This document shows, piece after piece, positions 1 to 9,135 of a stretch of 64,000 nucleotides of DNA. Both the position numbers and the translations under genes were made by a program. Origin of the DNA: Hymenobacter lapidiphilus (lineage in GTDB: Bacteria; Bacteroidota; Bacteroidia; Cytophagales; Hymenobacteraceae). How positions within the stretch are numbered: the first letter of the stretch is position 1; every line of letters starts with the position of its first letter. The notes below the pieces were generated by a model that ran no database searches, was not told the origin of the DNA, and saw nothing but the letters and a program-made list of their open reading frames with translations. The stretch is from assembly GCF_003417065.2 (NCBI RefSeq), contig NZ_QVLT01000010.1, positions 1-64,000 of the forward strand, read 5' to 3'.

Positions 1-1
1 C

Positions 2-127
2 CACGCCAAACGGCTTAAGACCTTGCGCGGCCTCACGCCACATGAATTTGTCTGTGCCGAGTGGCAGAAAAACCCCGTTAACTTTACCCAGGACCCGACC
101 CACCTCACGCTGGGACTATACACCTAG
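2..127 (+). CDS. IS481-type transposase, C-terminal fragment (cut by window edge)
   Basis: Only the last 41 codons lie in the window; the gene enters from the left edge and ends at TAG 125-127. The peptide contains KTLRGLTPHEFVC followed by an aromatic/proline-rich tail ending in HLTLGLYT. This matches the usual end of IS481-family DDE integrase-core transposases, in which a K-T-L-x-G-x-T-P-x-E-F motif closes the rve domain. No terminal inverted repeat could be recognised in the following 120 bp, so the insertion sequence boundary is not placed. Downstream the next gene is convergent. Family assignment rests on a short stretch and is an inference. Confidence 0.6.
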   Translation, partial: HAKRLKTLRGLTPHEFVCAEWQKNPVNFTQDPTHLTLGLYT

Positions 128-181
128 TTTTCATTTTTTAGAGCTAGAGCAGTCGTAAATAGACCGTAAATTAGAAGCTAG

Positions 182-233
182 TCCCCCCTCCCCACCGGAT
201 GTCGTGACTTGAGCGAGTGTGGGGTTAGGGGGT
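182..233. terminator. C-rich/G-rich imperfect hairpin between convergent genes
   Basis: A run of C with CTCCCCACC (182-196) faces a G-rich partner GTGGGGTTAGGGGG (218-233), giving an imperfect stem of about 14 bp between the transposase stop and the convergent tolC-like stop. It may act as a terminator for either side; there is no long T-run. Confidence 0.3.
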
Positions 234-253
234 GGGGTTAAAACAAGGCCGAA

Positions 254-1765
254 TTAAGGCCCCGCTGTCAGCGCCTCGCCCCGCTCGAAATCGTAGAGCG
301 TGAGGGCGCGTAGCCGGTAGTGGGCCACCCAGGCGGCGCGCAGGGCCTCGATGTAGGCGCGGCGGGCCTGGTCTTTTTCGGCGGTGGCAATGGTGAGGTC
401 GGTGAGGCTGATGCGGCCGACCTGGTAGGTGGCCTGGGCAATGGCGTAGCGGCGGCGGGCCAGCGTATCGACGCGGACGGCCAGCGCCAGCTGGGTAGCC
501 AGCGTACCGAGCTGGGCGGCCTGCACCCGCACTTCCTGCTCGAAAGTGGTCTGCTCCTGCTGCACGTCGGTCTGGGCCTGCCGGCGGGCCAGCTCGGCCG
601 TTTTCACGATGGCTTGCCGCCGGCCCCAGTCCACGAGCGGCACCGCGAAGCTGAGGCTTACCTGCTGCTGCTGCTGCAGCGCCGCGTAGGTATCCCAGAG
701 GTTGGGGGCCTGATTGATGTAGCCCAGGTTGGCCGCCAGCGTGGCCTGGAAACCGGTGGTACCGCGGGCCCGGGCTACTTCGCGCTCGGCTTCGAGTAGC
801 CGGCGGCGGAAGCCGAGTACCAGCGCCCGGTTTTGTTGGGCCTGGCTCAGCGCCAGCTCCGGCAGCACCACCGCCAGCCGTGGGGTGGCGGGCACCTGCA
901 GGCGCAGGCTGTCGGCGGCCAGGCCGGTGTAGCGCTGTAGCTCCACGGCCGCGTTCTGGGCATCGAGACGGGCCTGGGCTTCGACCTGCTGGGCCGTGAG
1001 CAGGTTGAGTTCGAGCCGCAGCAGGTCGCTTTGCGAGAGGCGGCCGAGGCTGTACCGCTCCCGGCCCAGGCGCAGCAGCTCGGCGTTGGCCTGCACATTC
1101 TGGCCCGCCACCTGGGCACTTACCTGCTGGCCGAGCACATCAAAATACAGCTCCGTTACGCGCTGGGCAATGGTTTCCCGCTCCTCCACAAACTGCCGGC
1201 CACTCTCCTGATAGCGCAACGGCTCCAGCCGCCGCGCCCAGCGCAACTCATTAAAGCGCCCAATTGGCTGCAACAGCCCCACGGCCACCGGCTGGTTGTT
1301 GTAGCGCCGGATGCTCCCGTTGAAATCATCGAACCGCTGCACTTCCGAAGCCACGAACACCTGCCCGCCGGTCAGGCCGATGTTCTGGCTGAGCGTGAGG
1401 GCGAGGTTGGAGTTATTGAGCCGCACGGCCCGGAAATCGGTGGTGCCATCGGGCTGCACCACCGGCGTTACGGCCCGACTGTAGCCCGGCAATACGCCCT
1501 GCAGGCCCAGCTGAGGCCGGTAGTTGGCCCGGTAGCCCCGCCACTGCCAGTAGCTCTGGTCGCGGCTGGTGCCCGCCCCCCGCGCCACCGCCGACTGGGC
1601 AAGGGCCTGGTCGATAACTTGGCTTAAGCTGATAGCGGTTGGCTGATAGCTATTAGCTTTCGTGCTTGTATCCTGCTGGATGACGGTTGTCTGCTGGGCA
1701 TTGGCAGCCCGACTGAAAAAGCTAACAGCTAACAGCTGAAAGCTAATAGCTAAGAAGGTTTTCAT
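254..1765 (-). CDS. TolC-family outer-membrane efflux protein
   Basis: Outer-membrane channel subunit of a tripartite pump. The 503-aa length, Sec signal peptide (residues 1-23, cleavage likely after SRAANA) and two long helical halves rich in Q, A, R and L with repeated 'LxLTLSQNIG' and 'QRVTELYFDVLGQ' type segments are typical of the OEP/TolC fold. The start ATG overlaps the stop of the upstream membrane-fusion gene by four bases (ATGA), so the two are translationally coupled. Residues 5-17 of the signal peptide and residues 36-47 of the mature N-terminus are encoded by two inverted copies of an AGCTATTAGCT-type repeat that also occurs in gaps elsewhere in the window. The inner-membrane partner is not in the window. 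Confidence 0.9.
   Translation of the reverse strand: MKTFLAISFQLLAVSFFSRAANAQQTTVIQQDTSTKANSYQPTAISLSQVIDQALAQSAVARGAGTSRDQSYWQWRGYRANYRPQLGLQGVLPGYSRAVTPVVQPDGTTDFRAVRLNNSNLALTLSQNIGLTGGQVFVASEVQRFDDFNGSIRRYNNQPVAVGLLQPIGRFNELRWARRLEPLRYQESGRQFVEERETIAQRVTELYFDVLGQQVSAQVAGQNVQANAELLRLGRERYSLGRLSQSDLLRLELNLLTAQQVEAQARLDAQNAAVELQRYTGLAADSLRLQVPATPRLAVVLPELALSQAQQNRALVLGFRRRLLEAEREVARARGTTGFQATLAANLGYINQAPNLWDTYAALQQQQQVSLSFAVPLVDWGRRQAIVKTAELARRQAQTDVQQEQTTFEQEVRVQAAQLGTLATQLALAVRVDTLARRRYAIAQATYQVGRISLTDLTIATAEKDQARRAYIEALRAAWVAHYRLRALTLYDFERGEALTAGP
1625..1754. repeat. Inverted pair of AGCTATTAGCT-type repeats inside the tolC-like gene
   Basis: Plus-strand 1625-1661 (GATAGCTATTAGCTTTCG and flanks) and 1716-1754 (AGCTAACAGCTAACAGCT and flanks) are imperfect inverted copies of the same short repeat, separated by about 55 bp. 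The same motif family is intergenic at 13808-13840, 19848-19912, 31499-31576 and 59226-59378. Here the repeat is in frame and supplies part of the signal peptide and of the mature N-terminus. Confidence 0.75.
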
Positions 1766-3006
1766 TTTATGGTGATTTCGGGGGTGTCGAGGTGGTCTTT
1801 CATGTCGGACACGATGATTTCCTGGCCGGGGCGCAGGCCGCCGGTTATCTGCACGTAGTCGAAGTTGCTGTCGCCGAACTGCACGGTACGGCGCACGGCG
1901 CGGCCGTTCTGCACCACGAACACCGGCTGCTCTTTGCCGCCTTGGTAGAAGGGCCCGTTTTTGACCCGCAGCACATTATGGTGGGCCTTGGTCACCACGA
2001 ATACATCGGTGCGCAGGTTGGGGCGCAGGGCCGGGTGGTGGTCCTCGGCTATGGTGGCGTAGAAGGTGACCGTGCCCTTGTCCACGGCGGGGCTAATGGT
2101 GCTGATGGTGCCGCGCAAATCCTGGTCGTTGATGCGCACTACCACCGGGTCGCCGGGGCGCAGGGCATCCGCGTAGGCATCAGAAATGGTGGCCCGCACC
2201 CGGAAGCGGGTCAGGTCGGCTACCCGGGCCAGCGCGTCGCCGGCCTGCACGGTGGTGCCCAGCGCGTCGTTCACCCACGTCAGTACGCCCGGTTGCTGGC
2301 TGCTGATGTTGGCTTGGGCCAGCTTACCGGCCAGCTCGGCAATGCTCCGCTCCTGCATCTGCACCGTGAAACCCAGTTCGCGGCGGTCGGCGGCGTTGGC
2401 GGCCCGCTGGTTGGCAATCTGCTCCAGCAGGCGCCGCTGCTCCAGCTGGGCTACGCGCAGGTTCAGTTCGGCCTGGCGCACGCTTTCGGCCGTACCGCCT
2501 CCCACTTTCAGCAGGTACTGCTCGTCGCGCAGCGCCGATTGCAGGCTGTTGATTTTCACGGACTGCACCCGCTGCTGCGACTGCAAATCGTGGAGGGCTT
2601 TTTCGAGGGCCAGCTGCAGCTGGCTGCCGCGGTTGCGGTTCTGCTGCTGGCCGTCCTCCAGTTTGGCCAGGGCCGAAGCAGTTAGCTCCCGGTCGAGCTC
2701 GATGATGGGCTGGCCCGGCTGCACCCGGCTGCCCACGGCCACCAGCACCTGCCGGATGGTACTGGCAATGGGGCTGGTGAGCACGGCTTCGTGGGCCGGG
2801 ATAATGACGCCGGCCGCCGTGAGCGAGGCCTCCACGTCGCCGCGCTCCACACGGGCCAGCAGCAGGGCGTTACGCTCGACACTGGGTTGCAGCACCGTGC
2901 GAAAGGCCAACAGGGCCAGCCCCAGGGCAGCCAGCAGCCCCGCGCCCAGCAACCAGCGGTGGCGTTGGCGGCGGTTTTGGGTGGCCGTTGAAATAGCTCT
3001 GTCCAT
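1762..3006 (-). CDS. Periplasmic adaptor (HlyD/MacA-type membrane-fusion protein)
   Basis: Links an inner-membrane transporter to the outer-membrane channel. The 414-aa protein has a single N-terminal membrane helix (about residues 18-37), a biotinyl/lipoyl-like half-motif around residues 55-105 (SPIASTIRQVLVAVGSRVQPG), a coiled-coil hairpin about 110-225 rich in Q/L/E/R, then a beta-barrel domain containing VVVRINDQDLRGTISTISP and a C-terminal membrane-proximal domain. It is first in a two-gene operon with the tolC-like gene (four-base overlap). MacB-type ABC or RND partners normally sit beside such genes, but upstream is only a promoter region and a divergent receptor gene. Substrate unknown. 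Confidence 0.88.
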   Translation of the reverse strand: MDRAISTATQNRRQRHRWLLGAGLLAALGLALLAFRTVLQPSVERNALLLARVERGDVEASLTAAGVIIPAHEAVLTSPIASTIRQVLVAVGSRVQPGQPIIELDRELTASALAKLEDGQQQNRNRGSQLQLALEKALHDLQSQQRVQSVKINSLQSALRDEQYLLKVGGGTAESVRQAELNLRVAQLEQRRLLEQIANQRAANAADRRELGFTVQMQERSIAELAGKLAQANISSQQPGVLTWVNDALGTTVQAGDALARVADLTRFRVRATISDAYADALRPGDPVVVRINDQDLRGTISTISPAVDKGTVTFYATIAEDHHPALRPNLRTDVFVVTKAHHNVLRVKNGPFYQGGKEQPVFVVQNGRAVRRTVQFGDSNFDYVQITGGLRPGQEIIVSDMKDHLDTPEITIK

Positions 3007-3334
3007 TTTCGTACAGGTAGAAGAAGGGTTCTACCAGGAATAGCCAACGGCCGTGCCACTTCTGTAATTACCTCTCTATCATCTATTTGATGGCATTATC
3101 TATCAATTGAGACTGGACAAAGCTGTCCGGAAGCGGACAGCTTGTTTGGTTGTGGTACCGCGCCTCCCCTATTACCGCACCGGCCGGCACCGAAAAAACC
3201 TACCGCCCCAGGCAACGGTGGCAACTCTGGCTCCATCTGCCCCGCCAGCACGCTACTCCTGCTATATATTAATTGTGCAGAATGGTCAGAATCCCAGCTT
3301 TTCATTGAAATCTGAAATTATTTTCAACAGTACC

Positions 3335-3365
3335 TTGCGTTACATAGTACCTTTAGCTACCTTTG
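3335..3365 (+). promoter_or_regulatory. Bacteroidota-type sigma-A promoter for the TonB-type receptor
   Basis: CTTG (3334-3337) is followed after 20 nt by TACCTTTG (3358-3365), a full match to the TAnnTTTG -7 element with correct spacing from a TTTG-like -33 element. Transcription would start near 3370, giving a leader of about 290 nt before the preferred ATG at 3662. Confidence 0.6.
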
Positions 3366-3661
3366 GTTCGTTGATTAAATAATCTCTTTGGCCGTGCGGC
3401 TGCTCCTCAAGCGGAGCCCGGCACGGCCCCCACCGAACAACGTCTTCGCGCCAACCGGGCCGGACGGGTGGGCCCCGGTCGGAAGCTTTGGTTTCCTGCC
3501 GCCGCCCCGCGTGTTTCGGTTTGCTGGCGCCCGTCTTTTTGGCGGTTTGCGCCCCTATCCCCTACGTCTGAATCACTGGCCATCAGGCCCATCCGGCGGA
3601 ACCGCGGCCGCCGGAAACGGCCCCTGCTTGCCTTTTATTTCCGACCCAAACTTCCTTCACC
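3366..3661 (+). other. Long G+C-rich leader of the receptor gene, with a strong hairpin
   Basis: No gene is supported here, although a reading frame from TTG 3388 happens to stay open. A strong hairpin spans 3390-3428: GGCCGTGC pairs with GCACGGCC, and an inner GGCT/CTCC segment pairs with GGAGCC across a short loop. No known riboswitch consensus was recognised. The region could regulate the receptor by RNA structure; that is an inference. Confidence 0.4.
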
Positions 3662-6177
3662 ATGACTTCCATCACTACTTCCAGCCGGGCCCGCGGGGCC
3701 TGGGGTTCCTTGCCGCGCCCTTTTTGGGCCTCACTTTCGGCCTGTTTTCGCTCACCGCCGCCGCCCAGGGTCCGGCCCCAACTGCCGCCACCGGCCGGGT
3801 AAGCGGCACCCTGCTGGAGCAGGGCACCGGCCAGCCCCTGCCCTTCGCCAGTGTGGTGCTGCTGCGGGCTCAGGATTCGAGCTTCGTGGCCGGGGCCGAA
3901 ACGCTGGAAAACGGCAGCTTCCGGCTCGACCAGCTGGGGTTGGGCAGCTACCTGCTCAAATCGTCGGCGGTGGGCTACCAGGGGCTGCGGCGGCGGGTGG
4001 TGCTAACGGCTGCCGCGCCGGAGCTGGCGCTGGGCACTATACGGCTGGCTTCAATTACGACCCAGCTGAAAGGCGTGACGGTGACGGGCGAGCGGGCCAC
4101 GGTGGAAAACGAGCCGGGCAAGCGCGTTATCAATGTGGAGAAAGACTTGGCCAGCGTGGGTGGCATGGCCACCGACGTGCTGCGCAACGTGCCCTCGGTG
4201 GCCGTGGATGCCGGCGGCAGCGTGAGCCTGCGCGGTTCCTCCAACCTCACCATCCTCATCGATGGCAAGCCCAGCGGCGGCAGCAATGGCGGCCCCGGCC
4301 TGCGCCTCGACCAGATTCCGGCTTCCCGCATTGCCCGCATCGAGGTGATGACCAACCCCTCGGCCAAGTACGATGCCCAGGGCACGGGCGTCATCAACAT
4401 CATCCTGAAAAAGCAAACCAAAAACGGCGTAAACGGCACGGCCAGCTTGCTCGGTGGCACCGGCGACAAGTACAACGCCAGCCTGAGCCTGAACCGCAAG
4501 CAGGGCCCCGCCAACCTGAGCCTGAGCTACGACCGCCAGGACGAAACCTACCACGAGCGCACCCGCAACGCCCAAAGCAGCGGCCCGATAACGACCCGTC
4601 AGGACGGCACCGGCGTCGAGCGCAACTTCTCGCACAGCCTCAACCTGGGCCTCAACTACGACCTGAGCAAGGAACAGAGCCTGAGCCTGAGCGTGAACCC
4701 CACCTGGCAGCAGGAAGCCAACCGGGCCGAGCAGCGCCTGAGCACCGCCCGCCCCGGCGAGCCCACCACCACCCAGCAGGGCGTGCAGCAGCTCGACGTG
4801 GACGTGAAGGTGCTCGAAAACGTGGCCAGCTACCGCCGCACCTGGGAAAAGCACCCCGGCCGCGAGCTGACGGCCGTGGGCGGGGCCGTGCTCATCCGGG
4901 CCGATGTGCCCGTAACCCAGACCCTGGAAAGCGGCGCCCTGACCAGCTGGCGGCAGCAGACGGACGTAGCGGGCAACATTTACTTCGCCCAGCTCGATTA
5001 CACCCACCCGCTGGCCGGTGATAAGGGCAAGCTCGAAACCGGCCTCAAAACGCAGTACCAGCGCAACCAGGGCACATCCGACCTGTTTGCCCAACAGCCC
5101 GACGTGCCCGGCGGCTACGTTCGCGACGAGGCCCGGTCGCTGGCCTACAAAACGCGGGAGCTGGTGCCGGCCGCCTATGCCACCTACCAGCGCGGCTGGG
5201 CCAACCACTGGAACGCCCAGGCCGGCCTGCGCACCGAGTATACCCGCGTAAATGGGGCTGTGGAAGGCGGCCAGGGCCAGTTCGACATCCGTTACCTGGG
5301 CCTGTTCCCAACGGCCAGTGTCAGCCACCGCTTCGGGCAGCGCGACACGGCTAAGGCCGCCGAGCAGCCCCAGCAGCTTTCGTTTAGCTACGCCCGCCGC
5401 CTCAACCGGCCCAATTTCATGCAGCAGCTGGCCGTTCCCATCTACCAAGACCCGCGCTTCTACCGCCTCGGCAACCCCGAGCTGCGGGCTGAATTCAGCC
5501 ACAACCTGGAGCTGGGCCACCAGCTGAGCCTGCCCGGCGGGGCCGAGATTACGACTACGCTGTTCGGGCGCTTTACCAACAACGCCATTCAGCGCCTGCG
5601 CGACGTGGATACGATGGCCACCAACCGCAACCCCGCCGCCGGGCTGGTGCTGGTGGAAACATACCGCAACCTGGGCAGCACCACCAACGTGGGCCTGGAG
5701 CTCACCTGGAGCCAGCCGATTACGGCCTGGTGGCGGGTGCAGGCCAACGGCTCGCTCTACCGGGCCCAGCTGAACACCAACGCCCCCGACGCCGGCTCGC
5801 GCCAGGCCCTCACCGGCACGGCCCGCCTCAACCAGAACTTCAGCCCCACGCCCGCCCTCGATGTACAGCTGACCGGTTCTTACCGCTCGGCCACCCTCAC
5901 GGCCCAGGGCCGGCAGTTGGCCATCGGCGGCCTCGAAATTGCCCTGCGCCAGCGCCTGTGGCAAAACCGCGCCGCCCTCACACTACGCGTCTCCGACCTG
6001 CTGAATACCCAGGTACGCCGGGCCGAAGTCAACTCGCCCGAGCTGCAATCCACGCTCTACACCAAGCCCGAAACCCGGGTTGCCTGGTTGGGCTTCACGT
6101 GGTACGTGGGCGCCACCAAGGCCAAAGCCGGCCGCATCGAGGCGGCCCCAAGTGGCGGGGGTGGTTTTGGGGGATAA
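3662..6177 (+). CDS. TonB-linked outer-membrane beta-barrel receptor (probable frameshift in the signal peptide)
   Basis: Outer-membrane transporter-like protein. After the signal peptide comes a carboxypeptidase-regulatory-like beta-sandwich (TGRVSGTLLEQGTGQPLPFA), a plug domain (DVLRNVPSVAVDAGGSVSLRG, with ILIDGKP and RIEVMTNPSAKYDAQGTGVI), then a large barrel ending in a Gly-rich tail. This is the layout of the OMP_b-brl_3 group. The frame encoding the domains has no ATG near its beginning; the natural ATG (3662, after CTTCACC) is in another frame and reads MTSITTSSRARGAWG, after which the hydrophobic core FLAAPFLGLTFGL continues in the main frame. One extra G in the run 3702-3705 would join them perfectly. 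Ligand unknown. Confidence 0.85.
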
Positions 6178-6188
6178 AGGTTAAAACA

Positions 6189-6289
6189 GGTAAGCTGGTA
6201 CATGGTGCGTTTGACGTTCAGCGGTCCTGACGGCGCAAGTAGCGCAATCAGGACCGCTGAACGTCAAACGCACCATGTACCAGCTTACC
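6189..6289. repeat. Perfect 42-bp inverted repeat (hairpin) after the receptor gene
   Basis: Arms 6189-6230 and 6248-6289 are perfect reverse complements with a 17-nt loop. It begins 12 bp after the receptor stop codon. Its sequence (core TTTGACGTTCAGCGGTCCTG) is not that of the GTCATTCTGAGC family seen elsewhere in the window. It probably ends receptor transcription; its origin is unknown. Confidence 0.85.
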
Positions 6290-6450
6290 CATCTCAGCCC
6301 CGCGCATCGGGCGGCAGCAAAGAATTTTGCATGTTGCCGTAGTACGTTAGCAGCGCAATGGTTGTCCGCAGGATTCATCGTCGCCAGCCGGTACGCGGGA
6401 TGCGCCAAACGGCGTGCCATCGTCAGCCGTTAATCACTCATTACTAAAAA

Positions 6451-7110
6451 ATGGCGGCTTTCGTGGCGTTTATTTTTCTGCTGCTGACCGGGGCCGCAGT
6501 GCCGGTGAACCGGCAGTTCCGGCAAACGCAGGGCGGCGTGCCGGTGTTTGTGGTATCTAACGGCACCCACACCGACCTTGTGCTGCCCGTGCGCGACCCG
6601 CAAACCGGCCACGACTGGCTGGCCGAGCTGAATCAACCGGCCCTCACGGCCCGGTTCGGGCGCTACCAGTACGTGGGGTTTGGCTGGGGCAATGAGGGCT
6701 TTTTTCTGGGCTCGATGGGCGGGCGCACGCCCGGACCGGGGGCCGTGCTGCGGGCCTTGCTGCCGTCTAAAACCTTGGTGCACGCCAGCTTCTACCGCAC
6801 CGCGCCCGATTCGGGTACGCGGGTAGTACCGCTTCGAATTTCGGCCGCGCAGTATGGGCGACTGGTGGCCCATGTGCAAGCGGCGCTGGCTGCTCCCGAT
6901 TCGGCGGGCCGCCGGCCTCTGCGCCAACCCGGCGGCTATGGTAGCGCCGACTTCTTCTTCCAGGCCCGGGGCCGCTACCACGCCCTGCGCACCTGCAACG
7001 ACTGGACTACCCGGGGCCTGCGCCGGGCCGGGCTGCGGGCCCCGCTGAAGTCACCATTGGCCTCTCCAGTCTTATATCATACTCGCCGAACAGGCCAAAA
7101 TACCCGTTGA
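6451..7110 (+). CDS. DUF2459 family protein (TIGR02117-like)
   Basis: The 219-aa protein has a short hydrophobic N-terminus (residues 3-16, signal anchor or signal peptide), then the family pattern VVSNGTHTDLVLPV, YVGFGWGNEGFF, a mid-region LRALLPSKTLVHASFY, and a C-terminal CNDWTTRGLRRAGL with the conserved Cys-Asn-x-Trp. These fit the DUF2459 family, found next to various metabolic genes and of unknown activity. The conserved His and Cys suggest a papain-like or NlpC-like hydrolase fold, but this is only inference. It stands alone between a palindrome and the STAS-like gene. The last twenty residues are less conserved in style. Confidence 0.7.
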   Translation: MAAFVAFIFLLLTGAAVPVNRQFRQTQGGVPVFVVSNGTHTDLVLPVRDPQTGHDWLAELNQPALTARFGRYQYVGFGWGNEGFFLGSMGGRTPGPGAVLRALLPSKTLVHASFYRTAPDSGTRVVPLRISAAQYGRLVAHVQAALAAPDSAGRRPLRQPGGYGSADFFFQARGRYHALRTCNDWTTRGLRRAGLRAPLKSPLASPVLYHTRRTGQNTR

Positions 7111-7241
7111 AAATTACCTTTATGCCGACTAAAGCAAATTACCCTCCTAAAATTATATTTTATCCTTAATGAGGCCGTAACTTGCGCCTTCAAACGCTCG
7201 CTTAAAAGCGGAGTCGTAAAGTTTATAGTGAGGGCCGGAAG

Positions 7242-7604
7242 ATGTTGGATGTACAGCGCGAAGAATTACCCCAGGCATATCTGCTTATCCCGTCCTATTT
7301 AGCCGCTAACACCACCGATAGCGAGGTGCTGGCCCGCGCCCTGCACCGCGCCAGCCGCGCCGGCAAACCCGCCGTGGTAGTAGACCTGAGCCTGATAGAC
7401 ACGTTGAGCAACGATGCAATCGAGCTCTTGCTGGCCTACACCTTCGTGCTGCGGGCCCAGTCGCGCCAACTCATTCTGTGCCACACCCCCCAGGCCAGCC
7501 GCCACCGCTTCCAGTGTATCGACTCCAACTCGCAGCCGCTGCTGGTCGCCTCGGTGCTCGATGCCATGCAGGAAATCGAACTCGAAGCCTCCCGAACGAG
7601 CTGA
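7242..7604 (+). CDS. STAS-like domain protein (possible anti-sigma antagonist-like)
   Basis: A 120-aa single-domain protein. The central strand-helix pattern, PAVVVDLSLIDTLSNDAIEL followed by a helix and the strand RQLILCHTP, resembles the STAS fold, where a loop Ser/Thr is often phosphorylated by anti-sigma kinases; here 'DTLSND' holds a candidate Thr/Ser. No kinase or sigma gene is adjacent. It lies 90 bp upstream of hisS on the same strand. Fold assignment is by pattern only; role unknown. Confidence 0.45.
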   Translation: MLDVQREELPQAYLLIPSYLAANTTDSEVLARALHRASRAGKPAVVVDLSLIDTLSNDAIELLLAYTFVLRAQSRQLILCHTPQASRHRFQCIDSNSQPLLVASVLDAMQEIELEASRTS

Positions 7605-7694
7605 TTTGGGGCCGGCGCGGAAGAATCGGGGGAAATCCGGCGGAAAGCGCGAATTTTGCGGCCATACCACCGCATTCCGATTCCTTCGCCCCCG

Positions 7695-9131
7695 ATGAGC
7701 AGCGTTCAGAAACCCAGCATTCCGCAAGGCACCCGCGACTTTGGCCCGGCCGTAGTGGCCCGTCGCAACTATATTTTCGGTGTAATCCGCCGCGTGTTCG
7801 AGAAGTTCGGCTACGCTCCGCTCGAAACCCCGACCCTGGAAAATCTGAGCGTGCTCACCGGCAAGTACGGCGACGAGGGCGACCAGCTGCTGTTCAAAGT
7901 GCTCAACTCGGGCAACTTCCTTAAAAAGCAGAAGGGCGAAGTTATCAAGGAGGAAGTAACGGCCGAAGACCTGCTGGCCGGCCCGCGGGCCGTGCTGCCC
8001 AAAGTGGCCGAAAAGGGCCTGCGCTACGACCTGACGGTGCCCTTCGCCCGCTACGTGGTGATGAACCGGGGCACGCTGGTGTTCCCGTTTAAGCGCTATC
8101 AGATTCAGCCGGTGTGGCGCGCCGACCGTCCCCAGCGCGGCCGTTACCGCGAGTTTTACCAGTGCGATGCCGATGTGGTGGGCACCGATTCGCTGCTCTG
8201 CGAAGCCGAAATCGTGCTTATGATGAGCGAGGCCCTCACCACGCTGGGCCTCACCGAGCACACCATCAAAATAAACCACCGCCGGGTGCTGGGCGCGTTT
8301 TACCAGGCCCTGGGCGGCGAAGGCACCGAAGTGGACCTGTTTACGGCCATCGACAAGCTCGACAAAATTGGCCGCGAGGGCGTGGAAAAGGAGCTGACGG
8401 AACGCGGCTTCTCGGCCGAGGCCGTTGAAAAGCTGTTCGACCTGCTGGGCGTGGCGGGCGGCTTCGAAGAGAAGCTAGAGCGGCTGCTGGCCGCCTTCGT
8501 AACGGCCGGCGTGGAGCCCGACACCCCTGGGGCCGACGGCTACAAAGGCCTGCAGGACCTGCGCCAGGTGCTCGACTACCTGCGCGGCTTTGGCTTCGAG
8601 AAGTGGGACAACCTGGAGTTCGACGTGACGCTGGCCCGCGGCCTGAGCTACTACACGGGCTGCATCTTCGAAATCAAGATCAACAACGTGAACATGGGCA
8701 GCGTGAGCGGCGGTGGCCGCTACGATAACCTTACCGGCGCGTTCGGGCTGCCGGGCGTATCAGGCGTGGGCTTCTCGTTTGGCGTCGACCGCCTCTACGA
8801 CTGCCTAGAGGAGCTAAACCTGTTCCCCGAGGCCGTAAACAGTACTTCGCGCTGCCTGCTGGCCAATTTCGATGCCGAAAGCGAAGTGGCGGTGCTGCCC
8901 GTGCTGGCCCGCTTGCGAGCCGAGGGCCTGGCCGCCGAGCTATACCCCGAATCGGGCAAGCTGGGCCGGCAGTTCAAGTACGCCGATGGCAAAGGCATTC
9001 CGTACGTGCTGCTGCAGGGCCCCGAGGAGCGCGCCGCCAGCCTGTTCAAGCTAAAAACGCTGGCTACCGGCACCGAGCAGACGCTGACGCTGGAGCAGGT
9101 GCTGGCGGAGTTGGCAACTGTTAGGAGTTAG
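7695..9131 (+). CDS. hisS: Histidyl-tRNA synthetase
   Basis: Class II aminoacyl-tRNA synthetase charging tRNA-His in the cytoplasm. Start chosen at ATG 7695 because the product then begins MSSVQKPSIPQGTRDF, the conserved N-terminus, rather than the in-frame ATG at 7656 that adds 13 atypical residues. The 478-aa protein shows motif 1 region, motif 2 (RPQRGRYREFYQCDADVVG), the histidine A loop (ARGLSYYTGCIFEI), motif 3 (GVGFSFGVDRL) and a C-terminal anticodon-binding domain (from about SRCLLANFDAESE). Length and motifs are standard. The gene is followed at once by a 41-bp inverted repeat that could terminate it. Confidence 0.96.
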   Translation: MSSVQKPSIPQGTRDFGPAVVARRNYIFGVIRRVFEKFGYAPLETPTLENLSVLTGKYGDEGDQLLFKVLNSGNFLKKQKGEVIKEEVTAEDLLAGPRAVLPKVAEKGLRYDLTVPFARYVVMNRGTLVFPFKRYQIQPVWRADRPQRGRYREFYQCDADVVGTDSLLCEAEIVLMMSEALTTLGLTEHTIKINHRRVLGAFYQALGGEGTEVDLFTAIDKLDKIGREGVEKELTERGFSAEAVEKLFDLLGVAGGFEEKLERLLAAFVTAGVEPDTPGADGYKGLQDLRQVLDYLRGFGFEKWDNLEFDVTLARGLSYYTGCIFEIKINNVNMGSVSGGGRYDNLTGAFGLPGVSGVGFSFGVDRLYDCLEELNLFPEAVNSTSRCLLANFDAESEVAVLPVLARLRAEGLAAELYPESGKLGRQFKYADGKGIPYVLLQGPEERAASLFKLKTLATGTEQTLTLEQVLAELATVRS

Positions 9132-9135
9132 TGGC

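Noticed and set aside
3388..3661. TTG start and 91-residue extension of the receptor
   Set aside because: The extra residues are low-complexity Pro/Gly and precede a normal signal peptide; the ATG at 3662 with a one-base shift explains the start better.
3366..3661. Cobalamin or other riboswitch in the receptor leader
   Set aside because: No conserved box of a known riboswitch could be seen; only an unassigned hairpin is reported.
4051..5964. 637-aa open frame antisense to the receptor gene
   Set aside because: It mirrors the receptor coding frame in G+C-rich DNA, has no recognisable domain, and the sense protein is clearly real.
6181..6420. 79-aa minus-strand frame over the 42-bp palindrome
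   Set aside because: Most of its length is the inverted repeat; no start context and no family.
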